Positions 1 through 8,699 of a stretch of DNA of 12,012 bases are shown in pieces. The notes beneath the pieces were generated by a model. The model had not been told where the DNA came from and ran no database searches. It saw only the letters and a list, made by a program, of their open reading frames with translations. The stretch is from Legionella sp. (lineage in GTDB: Bacteria > Pseudomonadota > Gammaproteobacteria > Legionellales > Legionellaceae), in NCBI GenBank assembly GCA_003507515.1, contig DNVL01000158.1:1-12012 (forward strand), read 5' to 3'. A program made the translations under genes and the position numbers. Each line of letters begins with the position of its first letter. Position 1 is the first letter of the stretch.

Positions 1-213
1 TTTGTGGGGCCTGCAGGTTTGTTGCAAGCCAGACGTTTTTTGGCCGACTCGCGCGATACAGCGACAGCGCATCGTTTGGAAAAATTACAAGATCCATTCA
101 GTGTTTTTCGATGCCGTACGATCATGAATTGTACAACGGTTTGCCCAAAGGGACTTAATCCCAGTCATGCGATTGGTGAGATACGCAAACAAATGTTAAA
201 TCAGGAAACATGA
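1..213 (+). CDS. sdhB: Succinate dehydrogenase iron-sulfur subunit, C-terminal fragment (5' end outside window)
   Basis: This is the last 70 residues of SdhB, the iron-sulfur subunit of succinate dehydrogenase (complex II). It passes electrons from the flavoprotein SdhA to quinone at the inner membrane. The frame is open from base 1 (it reads FVGPAGLLQ) and ends with TGA at 211-213, so the gene is cut by the window edge and the GTG at base 4 is not a start. Three cysteines, at fragment residues 38, 44 and 48 in the pattern CxxxxxCxxxCPKGLNP, are the C-terminal cluster ligands typical of the family. The surrounding FSVF and MNC residues match my memory of E. coli SdhB. The gene lies 22 bases before sucA, as expected for a combined sdh-suc operon. 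Confidence 0.96.
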   Translation, partial: FVGPAGLLQARRFLADSRDTATAHRLEKLQDPFSVFRCRTIMNCTTVCPKGLNPSHAIGEIRKQMLNQET

Positions 214-222
214 TTTCCCTTT

Positions 223-226
223 GGAG
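223..226 (+). promoter_or_regulatory. Ribosome binding site of sucA
   Basis: GGAG lies 9 bases before the ATG at 236. It decides between that ATG and another at 229, which is in a different frame and much too close to the site. Confidence 0.75.
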
Positions 227-235
227 AAATGAGCA

Positions 236-3046
236 ATGAGTAGTTCTTATTTAGAACAAGAAGGGGCCAAGGCTTATCTGTCGGGTGGCAGCATGGGTTA
301 TGTCGATAGTTTGTATGAAGACTATCTGGTTGATCCCACCACGGTGTCAGAAGATTGGCGCGCTGTGTTTGATGCATTGCCCGGATCGACCGAGCAGGCT
401 GTAGAAACCTCGCACCGCGATGTACGCAATTATTTTTTAAATAATGCGGATAAAATACGTGTTCAATCGGTATCCATGGATGACAAAGAAGCCAAGGTCG
501 CGGACTGGATCAATGCGTATCGAACCTATGGGCATCTTGCCGCAAAACTGGATCCATTGGAAATGACCGAGAGGGCACCAGTCCCTAGCCTCGAATTGGC
601 ATATCATCATTTGTCCGAATCGGATTTAAGTCACCTGTCAACAGACGGACATGCTTCATCCGAACAATCACTACCGTTATCGACCATTGAGGCGGCACTT
701 CGTGAAACGTATAGCAGTAGCATTGGCATTGAATACATGCACATTGCGAATACGGAAGAAATTGAATGGTTGCAGAAGACAGTAGAATCTGTGCGAAGTA
801 AACCCGGTTTTAGTGCAGAGAAGAAATTAAAAATTCTGGACGAACTGATTGCAGCTGACGGCCTTGAGCGCTATCTGGGCACGCGTTATGTGGGTCAAAA
901 ACGATTTTCACTCGAAGGGGGTGATGCGTTGGTTCCCATGATGAAAGAGATCATTCGCAGCGGTTGTTCCCATGGCGTCAAAGAAATTGTGATTGGCATG
1001 GCCCACCGCGGACGTTTAAATGTGTTGGTGAACGTGCTGGGTAAAGATCCGAATGAATTGTTTCAGGAATTTGAAGGAAAAATCAAACTCGAACGCACAG
1101 GCGACGTGAAATACCATTTAGGTTTTTCATCCAATATACGGACAGAATCAGGGGCCGTAATGCACGTGGCTCTGGCCTTTAACCCGTCTCACTTGGAAAT
1201 CATTGGCCCCGTGGTTGAGGGATCCGCGCGATCGCGCTTGCGCCGAAATCAGGATCTTCAGAAAAAAAATACAGTGGTTCCTGTGGTTATTCATGGTGAC
1301 GCGGCATTTGCCGGTCAGGGCGTTGTCATGGAAACGTTTAATTTTTCACAAGCGCGGGGATATTGCACTGGCGGTACGGTACATATTGTCATTAACAACC
1401 AAATTGGGTTTACAACGAGCAACCCATTGGATGCTCGCTCCACCTTATATTGCACAGATGTCGCTAAAATGGTGCAGGCGCCGGTGCTTCATGTGAATGG
1501 TGAAGATCCAGAAGCCGTTGTCTTTGCGACACAGATTGCATTGGCCTTTCGCATGCAATTTAAACGGGATGTGGTGATTGACTTGGTCTGCTACCGCCGC
1601 CAGGGGCATAACGAAGCCGATGAGCCCTCCGTCACACAACCCATGATGTATAAAAAAATCAAAGCGATGCGCCCTTTGCGAGAAGCTTATGCAAGCCAAT
1701 TGATTGCTGAAGGTTTAACCACGCAAGATCATGTGAATGCGTTAATGGAGCATTATCGTGATCAGTTGGACAAAGGGGAGCCCATTGTTGACACCGTGCC
1801 AGTAGGAGAACATGAGGGCCGAATAGCGAACGATTGGACTCCTTATCTGAATGCAAAATGGGCTGACAAGGCCAATACGCAAGTCAGTGAAGAGACGTTG
1901 CAGAAGCTTTCTCGCCAACTCACAACCCTACCCAATGGCTTTGAACTGCATCCCGTTGTCAAACGATTGCTGCTAGAGCGCGATAAAATGGCCTTGGGCG
2001 AGCTTCCCATGAATTGGGGATTTGCGGAAACCATGGCGTATGCCAGCTTACTGCATGAAGGGCGTGAAGTTCGATTATCAGGGCAAGATTGCGGTCGCGG
2101 AACCTTTGCACACCGGCATGCGGTGCTGCATGATCAAAACTCGGGCGATATCTACGTGCCTTTAGAGCATGTTGCATCTGATCCTTTGAAGCCTTTTGAA
2201 GTGATAGACTCTGTGTTATCAGAAGAAGCGGTTTTGGCTTTTGAATATGGGTTTGCAGCTTCAGAACCAACGGCATTGGTCTTATGGGAAGCACAATTTG
2301 GCGACTTTGCCAATGGTGCCCAAGTCGTGATTGATCAATTCATCAGCTCTGGCGAGCAAAAGTGGGGCCGGTTGTGTGGTTTGGTCATGCTGCTTCCGCA
2401 TGGTTATGAGGGGCAGGGGCCTGAACATTCTTCAGCAAGACTGGAGCGATACATGCAGTTGTGTGCTCAGCAGAATATTCAAGTGTGTACACCGACGACG
2501 CCGGCGCAAATTTTCCATCTGTTACGGCGTCAAGTGATACGAAACTTTCGTAAACCCTTGATAGTGATGACGCCTAAAAGCTTGCTGCGGCATAAATTGG
2601 CGGTTTCATCTATGCGTGATTTAACGCAAGGGAGTTTTCAGACGGTGATTGCTGAAGTGGATTCTCTTGACGCAGTATCCGTTACGCGCATCGTGTTGTG
2701 TTGCGGAAAAGTATATTATGATCTATTGCAAACACGCCGTGATGCGCATCAAGAGAATGTGGCCATTATACGCATTGAGCAGTTGTATCCATTTCCAAAA
2801 AAAGCGTTGACGAGTGTCCTTGAACAATACCCAAATGCGAAGCAGGTCATCTGGTGTCAAGAAGAACCACAAAATCAAGGTGTTTGGTTTTCCTCCCAGC
2901 ACAACATGCAAGATTGTTTAGCGCAAGGCCAAGCTTTGTCTTATGCAGGTCGGGGTTTTGCAGCCGCACCTGCGGGTGGCAGTGCTTATACGCATGCAGG
3001 GGAACAAGAAAAATTGGTGAAGCATGCGTTAGGGCTTTTACAATAA
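236..3046 (+). CDS. sucA: 2-oxoglutarate dehydrogenase E1 component (thiamine diphosphate-dependent decarboxylase)
   Basis: E1 of the cytoplasmic 2-oxoglutarate dehydrogenase complex decarboxylates 2-oxoglutarate on thiamine diphosphate and reductively succinylates the lipoyl arm of SucB. The 936 residues are close to the E. coli length (about 933). Visible in order are the N-terminal E2-binding segment (residues 4-50, with YLSGGS and VSEDWRAVF); AHRGRLN with His257; the thiamine diphosphate/Mg site, with GDAAFAGQG at 354 and NNQIG at 387; [11 protein letters not shown] with His458; and the transketolase-like pyrimidine-binding half, starting near [13 protein letters not shown] at 616 and including [13 protein letters not shown]. 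The C-terminal domain ends in AGREFAA-like sequence followed by a short tail. No interruption or missing catalytic motif is seen. It sits between sdhB and sucB with 22- and 25-base gaps, so it is probably co-transcribed with both. Confidence 0.98.
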   Translation: MSSSYLEQEGAKAYLSGGSMGYVDSLYEDYLVDPTTVSEDWRAVFDALPGSTEQAVETSHRDVRNYFLNNADKIRVQSVSMDDKEAKVADWINAYRTYGHLAAKLDPLEMTERAPVPSLELAYHHLSESDLSHLSTDGHASSEQSLPLSTIEAALRETYSSSIGIEYMHIANTEEIEWLQKTVESVRSKPGFSAEKKLKILDELIAADGLERYLGTRYVGQKRFSLEGGDALVPMMKEIIRSGCSHGVKEIVIGMAHRGRLNVLVNVLGKDPNELFQEFEGKIKLERTGDVKYHLGFSSNIRTESGAVMHVALAFNPSHLEIIGPVVEGSARSRLRRNQDLQKKNTVVPVVIHGDAAFAGQGVVMETFNFSQARGYCTGGTVHIVINNQIGFTTSNPLDARSTLYCTDVAKMVQAPVLHVNGEDPEAVVFATQIALAFRMQFKRDVVIDLVCYRRQGHNEADEPSVTQPMMYKKIKAMRPLREAYASQLIAEGLTTQDHVNALMEHYRDQLDKGEPIVDTVPVGEHEGRIANDWTPYLNAKWADKANTQVSEETLQKLSRQLTTLPNGFELHPVVKRLLLERDKMALGELPMNWGFAETMAYASLLHEGREVRLSGQDCGRGTFAHRHAVLHDQNSGDIYVPLEHVASDPLKPFEVIDSVLSEEAVLAFEYGFAASEPTALVLWEAQFGDFANGAQVVIDQFISSGEQKWGRLCGLVMLLPHGYEGQGPEHSSARLERYMQLCAQQNIQVCTPTTPAQIFHLLRRQVIRNFRKPLIVMTPKSLLRHKLAVSSMRDLTQGSFQTVIAEVDSLDAVSVTRIVLCCGKVYYDLLQTRRDAHQENVAIIRIEQLYPFPKKALTSVLEQYPNAKQVIWCQEEPQNQGVWFSSQHNMQDCLAQGQALSYAGRGFAAAPAGGSAYTHAGEQEKLVKHALGLLQ

Positions 3047-3071
3047 CATCCTAAAACTAAAAGGTATTATC

Positions 3072-4259
3072 ATGTCAATTGAAGTTAAAGTGCCTAATTT
3101 GCCCGAGTCTGTAGCGGATGCTACGATTGCTACCTGGCATAAAAAGGTGGGCGATCACGTGACTCGAGATGAGAACATTGTTGATCTCGAGACCGACAAA
3201 GTCGTACTGGAAGTTCCTGCTCCTGCTGATGGTATATTGGAATCCATTGCTTTCGAAACGGGAGCAACGGTTCGATCGGGTGAATTATTAGCGCGTATTA
3301 GCGCAAATGGAGCGCCCTCTAAATCGGCTTCTGATGATCATCAGCAGGAAGTGGTTGCTTTGGATGATCACTCGACCAGTCCTGTGGTTCGGCGAATGCT
3401 TGCTGAACATGATTTGCAACCCAATCAAATTGTGGGCACTGGAAAAGACGCGCGAATTACGAAAGAAGACGTCATTGCTTTCATTGAGCAAAATCGTAAA
3501 GCGGAAGTAAAAAAAGTGGCGCCTGCGGTTGAAAAAAACCCAATGGCTCCTGCTGGCCTTCGTGAAGAGCGCCGCGTTCCCATGTCAAGATTACGTGCCA
3601 AGGTTGCTGAGCGTTTGTTATCAGCCCAACACAACGCAGCCATGCTGACGACGTTTAATGAAGTCAATCTGAAAGCTGTGATGGACTTGCGTGCGCAATA
3701 CAAAGATGGTTTTGAGAAAAAACACGGTATAAAGTTAGGCTTTATGTCGTTTTTCACAAAAGCGGTTGTGGAGTCGCTCAAGCGATTTCCGTCGGTGAAT
3801 GCGTCCATAGACGGGTCGGATATTATTTATCATGGGTATTATGATATTGGAATTGCTGTGTCAACGGAACGAGGCCTAGTGGTGCCTGTGGTTCGGGATG
3901 CGGATCAATTGACCATGGCCGGTATTGAACAGTCCATTAGCGACTCAGCCTCTCGAGCACGCACAGGTAAATTATCCATGGAAGAGATGCAAGGTGGCAC
4001 GTTTACCATTACCAATGGCGGCGTTTTTGGGTCACTCTTGGCAACACCTATCATCAATCCACCCCAGACGGGTATTTTAGGCATGCATAAAATTCAAGAC
4101 AGGCCTGTCGCTGAAAACGGACAAGTTGTTATTCGACCCATGATGTATCTGGCGCTATCTTATGATCACCGTTTGATTGATGGAAAAGAATCCGTGCAAT
4201 TTTTGGTGAGTGTAAAAGAGTTACTGGAAGACCCATCCCGTTTATTACTTAACGTATAA
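3072..4259 (+). CDS. sucB: 2-oxoglutarate dehydrogenase E2 component (dihydrolipoyl succinyltransferase)
   Basis: E2 forms the core of the 2-oxoglutarate dehydrogenase complex and transfers the succinyl group from its lipoyl arm to CoA. At 395 residues it is slightly shorter than the E. coli protein (about 405). A single lipoyl domain covers residues 1-77, with the lipoylated lysine expected at Lys43 in the ETDKV motif. A peripheral subunit-binding domain (about 101-140, [10 protein letters not shown] to DVIAFIEQ) follows a short linker. The catalytic domain runs from about 165 to the end, with the active-site motif DHRLIDG (His366, Asp370). AAGG at 3061-3064 is 7 bases before the ATG. The gene for E3 (lipoamide dehydrogenase) is not beside it, which is common because E3 is shared with other complexes. 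Confidence 0.98.
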   Translation: MSIEVKVPNLPESVADATIATWHKKVGDHVTRDENIVDLETDKVVLEVPAPADGILESIAFETGATVRSGELLARISANGAPSKSASDDHQQEVVALDDHSTSPVVRRMLAEHDLQPNQIVGTGKDARITKEDVIAFIEQNRKAEVKKVAPAVEKNPMAPAGLREERRVPMSRLRAKVAERLLSAQHNAAMLTTFNEVNLKAVMDLRAQYKDGFEKKHGIKLGFMSFFTKAVVESLKRFPSVNASIDGSDIIYHGYYDIGIAVSTERGLVVPVVRDADQLTMAGIEQSISDSASRARTGKLSMEEMQGGTFTITNGGVFGSLLATPIINPPQTGILGMHKIQDRPVAENGQVVIRPMMYLALSYDHRLIDGKESVQFLVSVKELLEDPSRLLLNV

Positions 4260-4274
4260 TTTAGGATACGCATA

Positions 4275-5435
4275 ATGAATTTACATGAATACCAAGCTAA
4301 AAAATTATTTGCAAGCTATGGCTTGCCTGTACCCCGCGGTGAAGTGGCTTATAATGTAGAAGATGCCCTACAAGTTGCGTCGCAATTACCGACGCTGCGC
4401 TGGGTAGTAAAAGCACAAGTTCATGCAGGCGGACGCGGAAAAGCGGGTGGTGTCAAATTAGTGTCAACGAAAGAAGAGCTGATTGAATACACTAAATCGA
4501 TATTGGGCACGCGTCTAGTGACCATTCAAACCGATGCATATGGCCAACCGGTGAACTCTGTATTGGTTGAAGAAACCAGTGATATCGATCGTGAATTGTA
4601 TCTGGGCGCGGTGGTTGACAGAGCTAGCCGTCGCGTTGTCTTCATGGCGTCTACAGAAGGCGGTGTTGATATTGAGAAGGTGTCTGAAGAAACGCCTGAA
4701 AAAATATTCCATGTCACCATTGATCCCATGACAGGTGTGATGCCATTTCAATGCCGTGAAATCGCATTTAAACTGGGCTTGACTGACGTTCAAGTGAATC
4801 AATTCACGTCATTAATGACTGGATTGGGCAAAATGTTTGTGGAGTGTGATTTAAGCCTACTAGAAATCAATCCGTTAGTTGTCACTAAAACAGGCCAATT
4901 GGTTTGCTTGGATGGTAAAGTGACGATTGATGACAATGCACTGTTCCGTCATCCACAATTAAAAGCCATGCGGGATACATCGCAAGAAGATGAGCGTGAA
5001 AATCGCGCACACGATTGGGAATTAAATTACATTCCTTTGGATGGCAATATTGGATGCATGGTGAATGGTGCAGGGCTTGCTATGGCCACGATGGACGTGA
5101 TTAAACTGCATGGCGGTGATCCGGCCAACTTTCTTGATGTAGGCGGTGGGGCTACAAAAGAGCGCGTGAGTGAAGCCTTTAAGATTATTTTATCAGATGA
5201 CAAAGTGCGCGGTATTTTGGTCAATATTTTTGGCGGCATTGTGCGGTGTGATTTGATTGCCGAAGGCATTCTAGCGGCCGTTAAAGAAGTTCAACTTCAG
5301 ATTCCAGTGGTTGTGCGTCTTGACGGCAATAATGCGGCATTGGGCGCTGATATTTTGAACAAAAGCGGCTTGAACGTTATTGCTGCAGGCAGTTTGACAG
5401 ATGCGGCTAAAAAAATTGTAGCGGCTATCGCTTAA
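4275..5435 (+). CDS. sucC: Succinyl-CoA ligase [ADP/GDP-forming], beta subunit
   Basis: The beta subunit binds nucleotide and succinate and, with SucD, converts succinyl-CoA to succinate while making ATP or GTP. At 386 residues it matches the family (E. coli about 388). The start [12 protein letters not shown] is the classic N-terminus. An ATP-grasp domain fills residues 1 to about 240, with [14 protein letters not shown] near residue 46 and LLEINPLVV before residue 210. The C-terminal ligase domain carries [20 protein letters not shown] and [11 protein letters not shown], the last close to the subunit interface and CoA-phosphate region. AGGA at 4263-4266 is 8 bases before the ATG. It lies 15 bases after sucB and 22 bases before sucD, so translation of the partner subunits is closely linked. 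Confidence 0.98.
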   Translation: MNLHEYQAKKLFASYGLPVPRGEVAYNVEDALQVASQLPTLRWVVKAQVHAGGRGKAGGVKLVSTKEELIEYTKSILGTRLVTIQTDAYGQPVNSVLVEETSDIDRELYLGAVVDRASRRVVFMASTEGGVDIEKVSEETPEKIFHVTIDPMTGVMPFQCREIAFKLGLTDVQVNQFTSLMTGLGKMFVECDLSLLEINPLVVTKTGQLVCLDGKVTIDDNALFRHPQLKAMRDTSQEDERENRAHDWELNYIPLDGNIGCMVNGAGLAMATMDVIKLHGGDPANFLDVGGGATKERVSEAFKIILSDDKVRGILVNIFGGIVRCDLIAEGILAAVKEVQLQIPVVVRLDGNNAALGADILNKSGLNVIAAGSLTDAAKKIVAAIA

Positions 5436-5457
5436 TTCTATTTCTGAGGTATCACGC

Positions 5458-6330
5458 ATGAGTATTTTAGTTAACAAACAAACAAAAGTCATTTGTCAGG
5501 GGTTCACAGGCAAACAAGGTACCTTCCACTCTGAGCAAGCCATTGAATATGGCACGCGCATGGTGGGTGGGGTGACGCCTGGAAAGGGTGGTCAGATGCA
5601 TCTTAATTTGCCGGTGTTTAACACCGTTCGAGATGCGGTTGATGCAACGGGTGCTGATGCCACCGTCATTTACGTTCCATCGCCTTTTTGTAAAGATTCC
5701 ATTTTAGAAGCAGCAGATGCTGGCATTAAACTCATTGTTTGCATCACTGAAGGCATTCCTGTTCTGGATATGTTGCAAGTCAGTGCGTATTTGGAACAGA
5801 CCGGTAGCCGGCTCATTGGGCCAAATTGCCCGGGTGTGATTACCCCAGGTGAATGTAAAATTGGGATTATGCCAGGATTTATCCATATGCCAGGCAAGGT
5901 CGGTATTGTCTCGCGTTCAGGTACATTGACTTATGAAGCCGTGAAGCAAATGACAGACAAAGGCTTTGGTCAAAGCACATGCGTAGGCATTGGTGGCGAT
6001 CCGATTCCAGGCACTACTTTCATTGATGTGCTGGCTATGTTTGAGAAAGATGATCAAACACAAGCCATTATTTTGGTGGGTGAAATTGGTGGCACAGCGG
6101 AAGAAGAAGCCGCTGAATACATCAAATCAAATGTCAGCAAACCGGTGGTATCCTATATTGCAGGCGTCACCGCTCCTGCTGGAAAACGCATGGGGCATGC
6201 AGGTGCCATTATCTCTGGTGGCAAAGGCACTGCTGCTGATAAGTTTGCAGCCCTTCATGCCGCTGGTGTTAAAACAGTGAATTCACCCGCTGAATTAGGG
6301 GATGCTATGGCGGAAATTACCGGTTGGTAG
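5458..6330 (+). CDS. sucD: Succinyl-CoA ligase, alpha subunit
   Basis: The alpha subunit binds CoA and carries the phosphohistidine intermediate of succinyl-CoA ligase; its partner is SucC. The 290 residues match the family length (E. coli about 289). The CoA-binding Rossmann fold starts at once, with [14 protein letters not shown] near residue 11 and GGVTPGKGG near 37. [21 protein letters not shown] (cut here as IGPNCPG...KIGIMPG) lies in the middle. The catalytic histidine is His247, in [15 protein letters not shown], and codon 6196-6198 is intact. GAGG at 5446-5449 lies 8 bases before the ATG. It is the last gene of the suc group; the strong hairpin just after it may mark the operon end. 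Confidence 0.98.
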   Translation: MSILVNKQTKVICQGFTGKQGTFHSEQAIEYGTRMVGGVTPGKGGQMHLNLPVFNTVRDAVDATGADATVIYVPSPFCKDSILEAADAGIKLIVCITEGIPVLDMLQVSAYLEQTGSRLIGPNCPGVITPGECKIGIMPGFIHMPGKVGIVSRSGTLTYEAVKQMTDKGFGQSTCVGIGGDPIPGTTFIDVLAMFEKDDQTQAIILVGEIGGTAEEEAAEYIKSNVSKPVVSYIAGVTAPAGKRMGHAGAIISGGKGTAADKFAALHAAGVKTVNSPAELGDAMAEITGW

Positions 6331-6350
6331 TAAGTAACCCTGCGCTGGAT

Positions 6351-6382
6351 TGCTCTCTTCTCGTCTTGGACAGGAGAGGGCA
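6351..6382 (+). terminator. Stable hairpin between sucD and pdxH (possible terminator or processing element)
   Basis: TGCTCTCTTCT (6351-6361) can pair with AGGAGAGGGCA (6372-6382), giving 11 pairs of which 2 are G-U. Three more pairs (GTC 6363-6365 with GAC 6369-6371) close a TTG loop after a one-base bulge. It begins 20 bases after the sucD stop. No run of T follows (the next bases are GTCGTTCATT), so it is not a textbook intrinsic terminator. It could instead protect the 3' end of the suc mRNA or lower read-through into pdxH. The pairing is seen directly; the role is inferred. Confidence 0.5.
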
Positions 6383-6394
6383 GTCGTTCATTCA

Positions 6395-6400
6395 AGAGAG
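6395..6400 (+). promoter_or_regulatory. Ribosome binding site that sets the pdxH start
   Basis: AGAGAG lies directly against the ATG at 6401 but 6 bases before the in-frame ATG at 6407. The spacing therefore favours 6407 ([11 protein letters not shown]) over 6401 or the alternative start codon at 6350, which would place the hairpin inside the coding region. Confidence 0.55.
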
Positions 6401-6406
6401 ATGCCT

Positions 6407-7054
6407 ATGAGCCATTGGAGCACACTTGCCGATATTCGCCGCGAATACGGTCGGTTAAGTCTAAGCGAAGAAGACGCGCATACTTGCCCAATAGCCCAAT
6501 TCAATCGTTGGTTTTTGGACGTATTAAATGCTGAAAAAAACGACCCCACAGCGATGCTTCTGTCGACGGTTGACGAATCAGGTCGTCCTGACTCCCGCGT
6601 TGTATTATTAAAGGGTTTGGAGGATGGGGCCTTTATTTTCTACACGAACTATGACAGTGCAAAATCCATTCAAATTCAAAACAATCCGCATGTGGCACTC
6701 AATTTTTATTGGCCCAGCATGGTCCGCCAAGTGCGTATTCGTGGAAAGGTGGAGCGCGTTAGTGAGGGACAATCCGATGCTTATTTTGCATCTAGACCCA
6801 AAGCCAGTCAGTTAAGCGCCGTTATTTCACCTCAAAGCCGCGAAGTCAGCGGACGACATGAGCTCGAGCAAGCATTAAATGCATTGATTGCTACAAATCA
6901 ACAAGAAACGGTGATGCGACCGATACATTGGGGGGGCTATCAAGTCATTCCTAATGAATTTGAATTCTGGCAAGGCCGCGACAATCGTTTGCATGATAGA
7001 ATTCATTATTATCGTGAGCAAGATCGCTGGCTTCATCACCGGCTTGCGCCCTAG
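6407..7054 (+). CDS. pdxH: Pyridoxamine/pyridoxine 5'-phosphate oxidase
   Basis: This FMN-dependent cytoplasmic enzyme oxidises pyridoxamine or pyridoxine 5'-phosphate to pyridoxal 5'-phosphate, the last step of vitamin B6 synthesis and salvage. With the start at 6407 it has 215 residues, close to E. coli PdxH (about 218). Visible family features are SRVVLLKG and [14 protein letters not shown] (FMN contacts) in the first half, then [15 protein letters not shown] and SPQS, the C-terminal [13 protein letters not shown] segment that contacts substrate, and the terminal RLAP typical of the family. It is separated from sucD by 76 bases containing a hairpin and precedes the peptide synthetase by 76 bases. 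A run of seven G at 6930-6936 encodes the conserved WGG. Nothing suggests inactivation. Whether it shares a transcript with either neighbour cannot be told. Confidence 0.96.
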   Translation: MSHWSTLADIRREYGRLSLSEEDAHTCPIAQFNRWFLDVLNAEKNDPTAMLLSTVDESGRPDSRVVLLKGLEDGAFIFYTNYDSAKSIQIQNNPHVALNFYWPSMVRQVRIRGKVERVSEGQSDAYFASRPKASQLSAVISPQSREVSGRHELEQALNALIATNQQETVMRPIHWGGYQVIPNEFEFWQGRDNRLHDRIHYYREQDRWLHHRLAP

Positions 7055-7068
7055 ACTCCATGCAACAC

Positions 7069-7086
7069 AGTTCAAATTGTTGAACT
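7069..7086. promoter_or_regulatory. 18-base palindrome in front of the peptide synthetase gene, possible operator
   Basis: AGTTCAAATTGTTGAACT has perfect 7-base arms (AGTTCAA/TTGAACT) around a 4-base centre. It lies in the 76-base gap after pdxH. TATACT at 7086-7091 directly abuts it and could be a -10 box, giving a leader of roughly 30 bases; only a poor -35 match lies upstream. A palindrome placed there would suit a dimeric repressor or activator. The symmetry is seen; promoter and operator roles are inferred. Confidence 0.35.
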
Positions 7087-7130
7087 ATACTTATTACACA
7101 TGCAAATCATGATAATAAGGTAGTGTTGCT

Positions 7131-8699
7131 ATGATTCATATTGCCTCGACATATACCGCAAATGCATTGGGTTTTACTTTAAATGCAATTCTTCAAAAAT
7201 TTTGCGATCAAGACGTCTGCTTTCACTACAATCAGGTCTTTCAACAAGCCCTCTGGCCCAATAGTGAATTCAATGAAAATAACAACGGTCTTAATGTCAT
7301 ATTGATCAGAAGTGTTGATATATTTAGTCAGGAAAAAGAGAAAAATGGGAACTTGCATGACTTAACGGTTACTCTGAATAGACTGCAGAAAACCATGCGC
7401 GTTCCATTGCTCATCATCCTCACACCAACTCAAACCTCAACAATAGAAGACAAGCAATATTATTGTACGCTAGAAAACAATCTGAAATCGGCAATGGAAC
7501 CCAATGTAAATACGGTATTCGTTTCCTCAAAAGAGATTGAAATATTAAGTAATACCCCCTTTATCTTTGATAATTTAACAGACAAATACGGACATATTCC
7601 GTATACGATGGAATTTTATAATGTATTGGCGATGTGTATTGCAAGAAAATACTCTCTGCTCACCAGAAAGCCTTACAAAGTCATCGTGTTAGATTGCGAT
7701 GGGACGCTGTGGAATGGGGTGGTTGAAGAGGATGGCGTTGCTGGATTAGCGATTCATGAGGACTACCTTTCTTTACAACGCTTTATGGTGGAGCTATATC
7801 AAGCCGGGTTTCTTTTGTGTTTGTGTAGTAAAAACAGTGAGATATCCGTTTTAAACGTATTCCAAGAGCGCAAAGAAATGGTTCTTGATATCAATAAGCA
7901 TATATGCAGTTATCGAATGAATTGGTTGCCAAAGTCTACTAATATCCAGTCGCTAGCGGAAGAGCTTGATCTGGGTTTAGATGGTTTTATATTTATAGAT
8001 GATAATCCTGTTGAATGTGCGGAAGTGAAGGCTGCATTGCCTGCGGTATTGGTGATTCATTTATCGTTTGTAAAATCTGAAAAAGAAGAATTAACATCTG
8101 GAATGGAATTTCTGAGAAATATTTGGGCTTTCGATACAAAAAACAAGAGTTTCGAGGATGAAAAAAGAACGGAATTTTATAAGCAAAATAGAATGCGACA
8201 TGCATTAAAATCCAATAGTAGCAGCTATGATATCTTCTTAAAAAATCTGAAAATAAAAACAAATATTCACCGAGCAAACCCGGACGAGCTCGAACGCATT
8301 ATTCAGCTCAGTCAAAGAACAAACCAATTTAATTTATTTCCAAATGCCGTTTCAGACATTGAATTTAGCGCGCGAATAATCCAACAACAGTCCGGTTGTT
8401 TGGTTATTGATGTGTCTGATAAATATGGAGAATATGGGTTGGTGGGGGTCGTTGTTTATGACATAACAAATGATGAACTCCTTGTAAGGAACTTTTTTTT
8501 AAGTTGTCGTATTTTAGGACGAGAGATTGAATATGTGATTATTCAATATTTGGCTAAAATTGCAGAAAAAAACAATAAAAATAGTATTAAATTATTGTTT
8601 AAAATAACAGATAGAAACATACCAGGAATTTGTTTTATTCAACATTTGGCTGGACACGTGGATCTTCATGTCACCGATCATATTACACTCCTTTTAAGT
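7131..8699 (+). other. FkbH-like domain: HAD phosphatase plus acyltransferase half (residues 1-523)
   Basis: FkbH-family enzymes take 1,3-bisphosphoglycerate, remove phosphate and place the glyceryl unit on a carrier protein. Here the family N-terminal region (1-180) is followed by HAD motif I, LDCDGTLWNG, with Asp188 as expected nucleophile and Asp190 as acid/base. Motif II is CSKN (Ser233), motif III is WLPK (Lys268), and motif IV is FIDDNP (Asp290, Asp291). The C-terminal GNAT-like half has TNQFN (397-401), KYGEYGLVG and LSCRILGREIE with Cys459, all characteristic of the family. Compared with the consensus I remember (DNTLWGG; TNQF followed by TTxRR), it has DGTLWNG and FPNAVSD. These changes may affect substrate choice but leave the HAD residues intact. 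Confidence 0.88.

Noticed and set aside
1262..1269. A8 tract in sucA as a frameshift site
   Set aside because: The frame is intact on both sides and encodes the conserved protein; such A runs in Lys codons are ordinary.
1959..2294. 111-codon open frame on the - strand within sucA
   Set aside because: It is a shadow of sucA, which is conserved along its full length here.
6350..6406. Upstream extension of pdxH from an alternative start codon at 6350
   Set aside because: It would cover the hairpin, lacks a ribosome binding site and adds residues absent from the family; ATG 6407 has the better-spaced site.
7069..7086. The palindrome after pdxH as an intrinsic terminator
   Set aside because: The stem is only 7 mostly A-T pairs and no T run follows.
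7111..7116. GATAAT as the -10 box of the synthetase gene
   Set aside because: Transcription would begin at about 7123, after the AAGG ribosome binding site at 7117-7120, so the two cannot both work.
7993..8277. 94-codon open frame on the - strand, rich in Phe and Tyr
   Set aside because: It lies wholly antisense to the well-supported FkbH domain and its composition is what A/T-rich coding DNA gives when read backwards; no motif seen.
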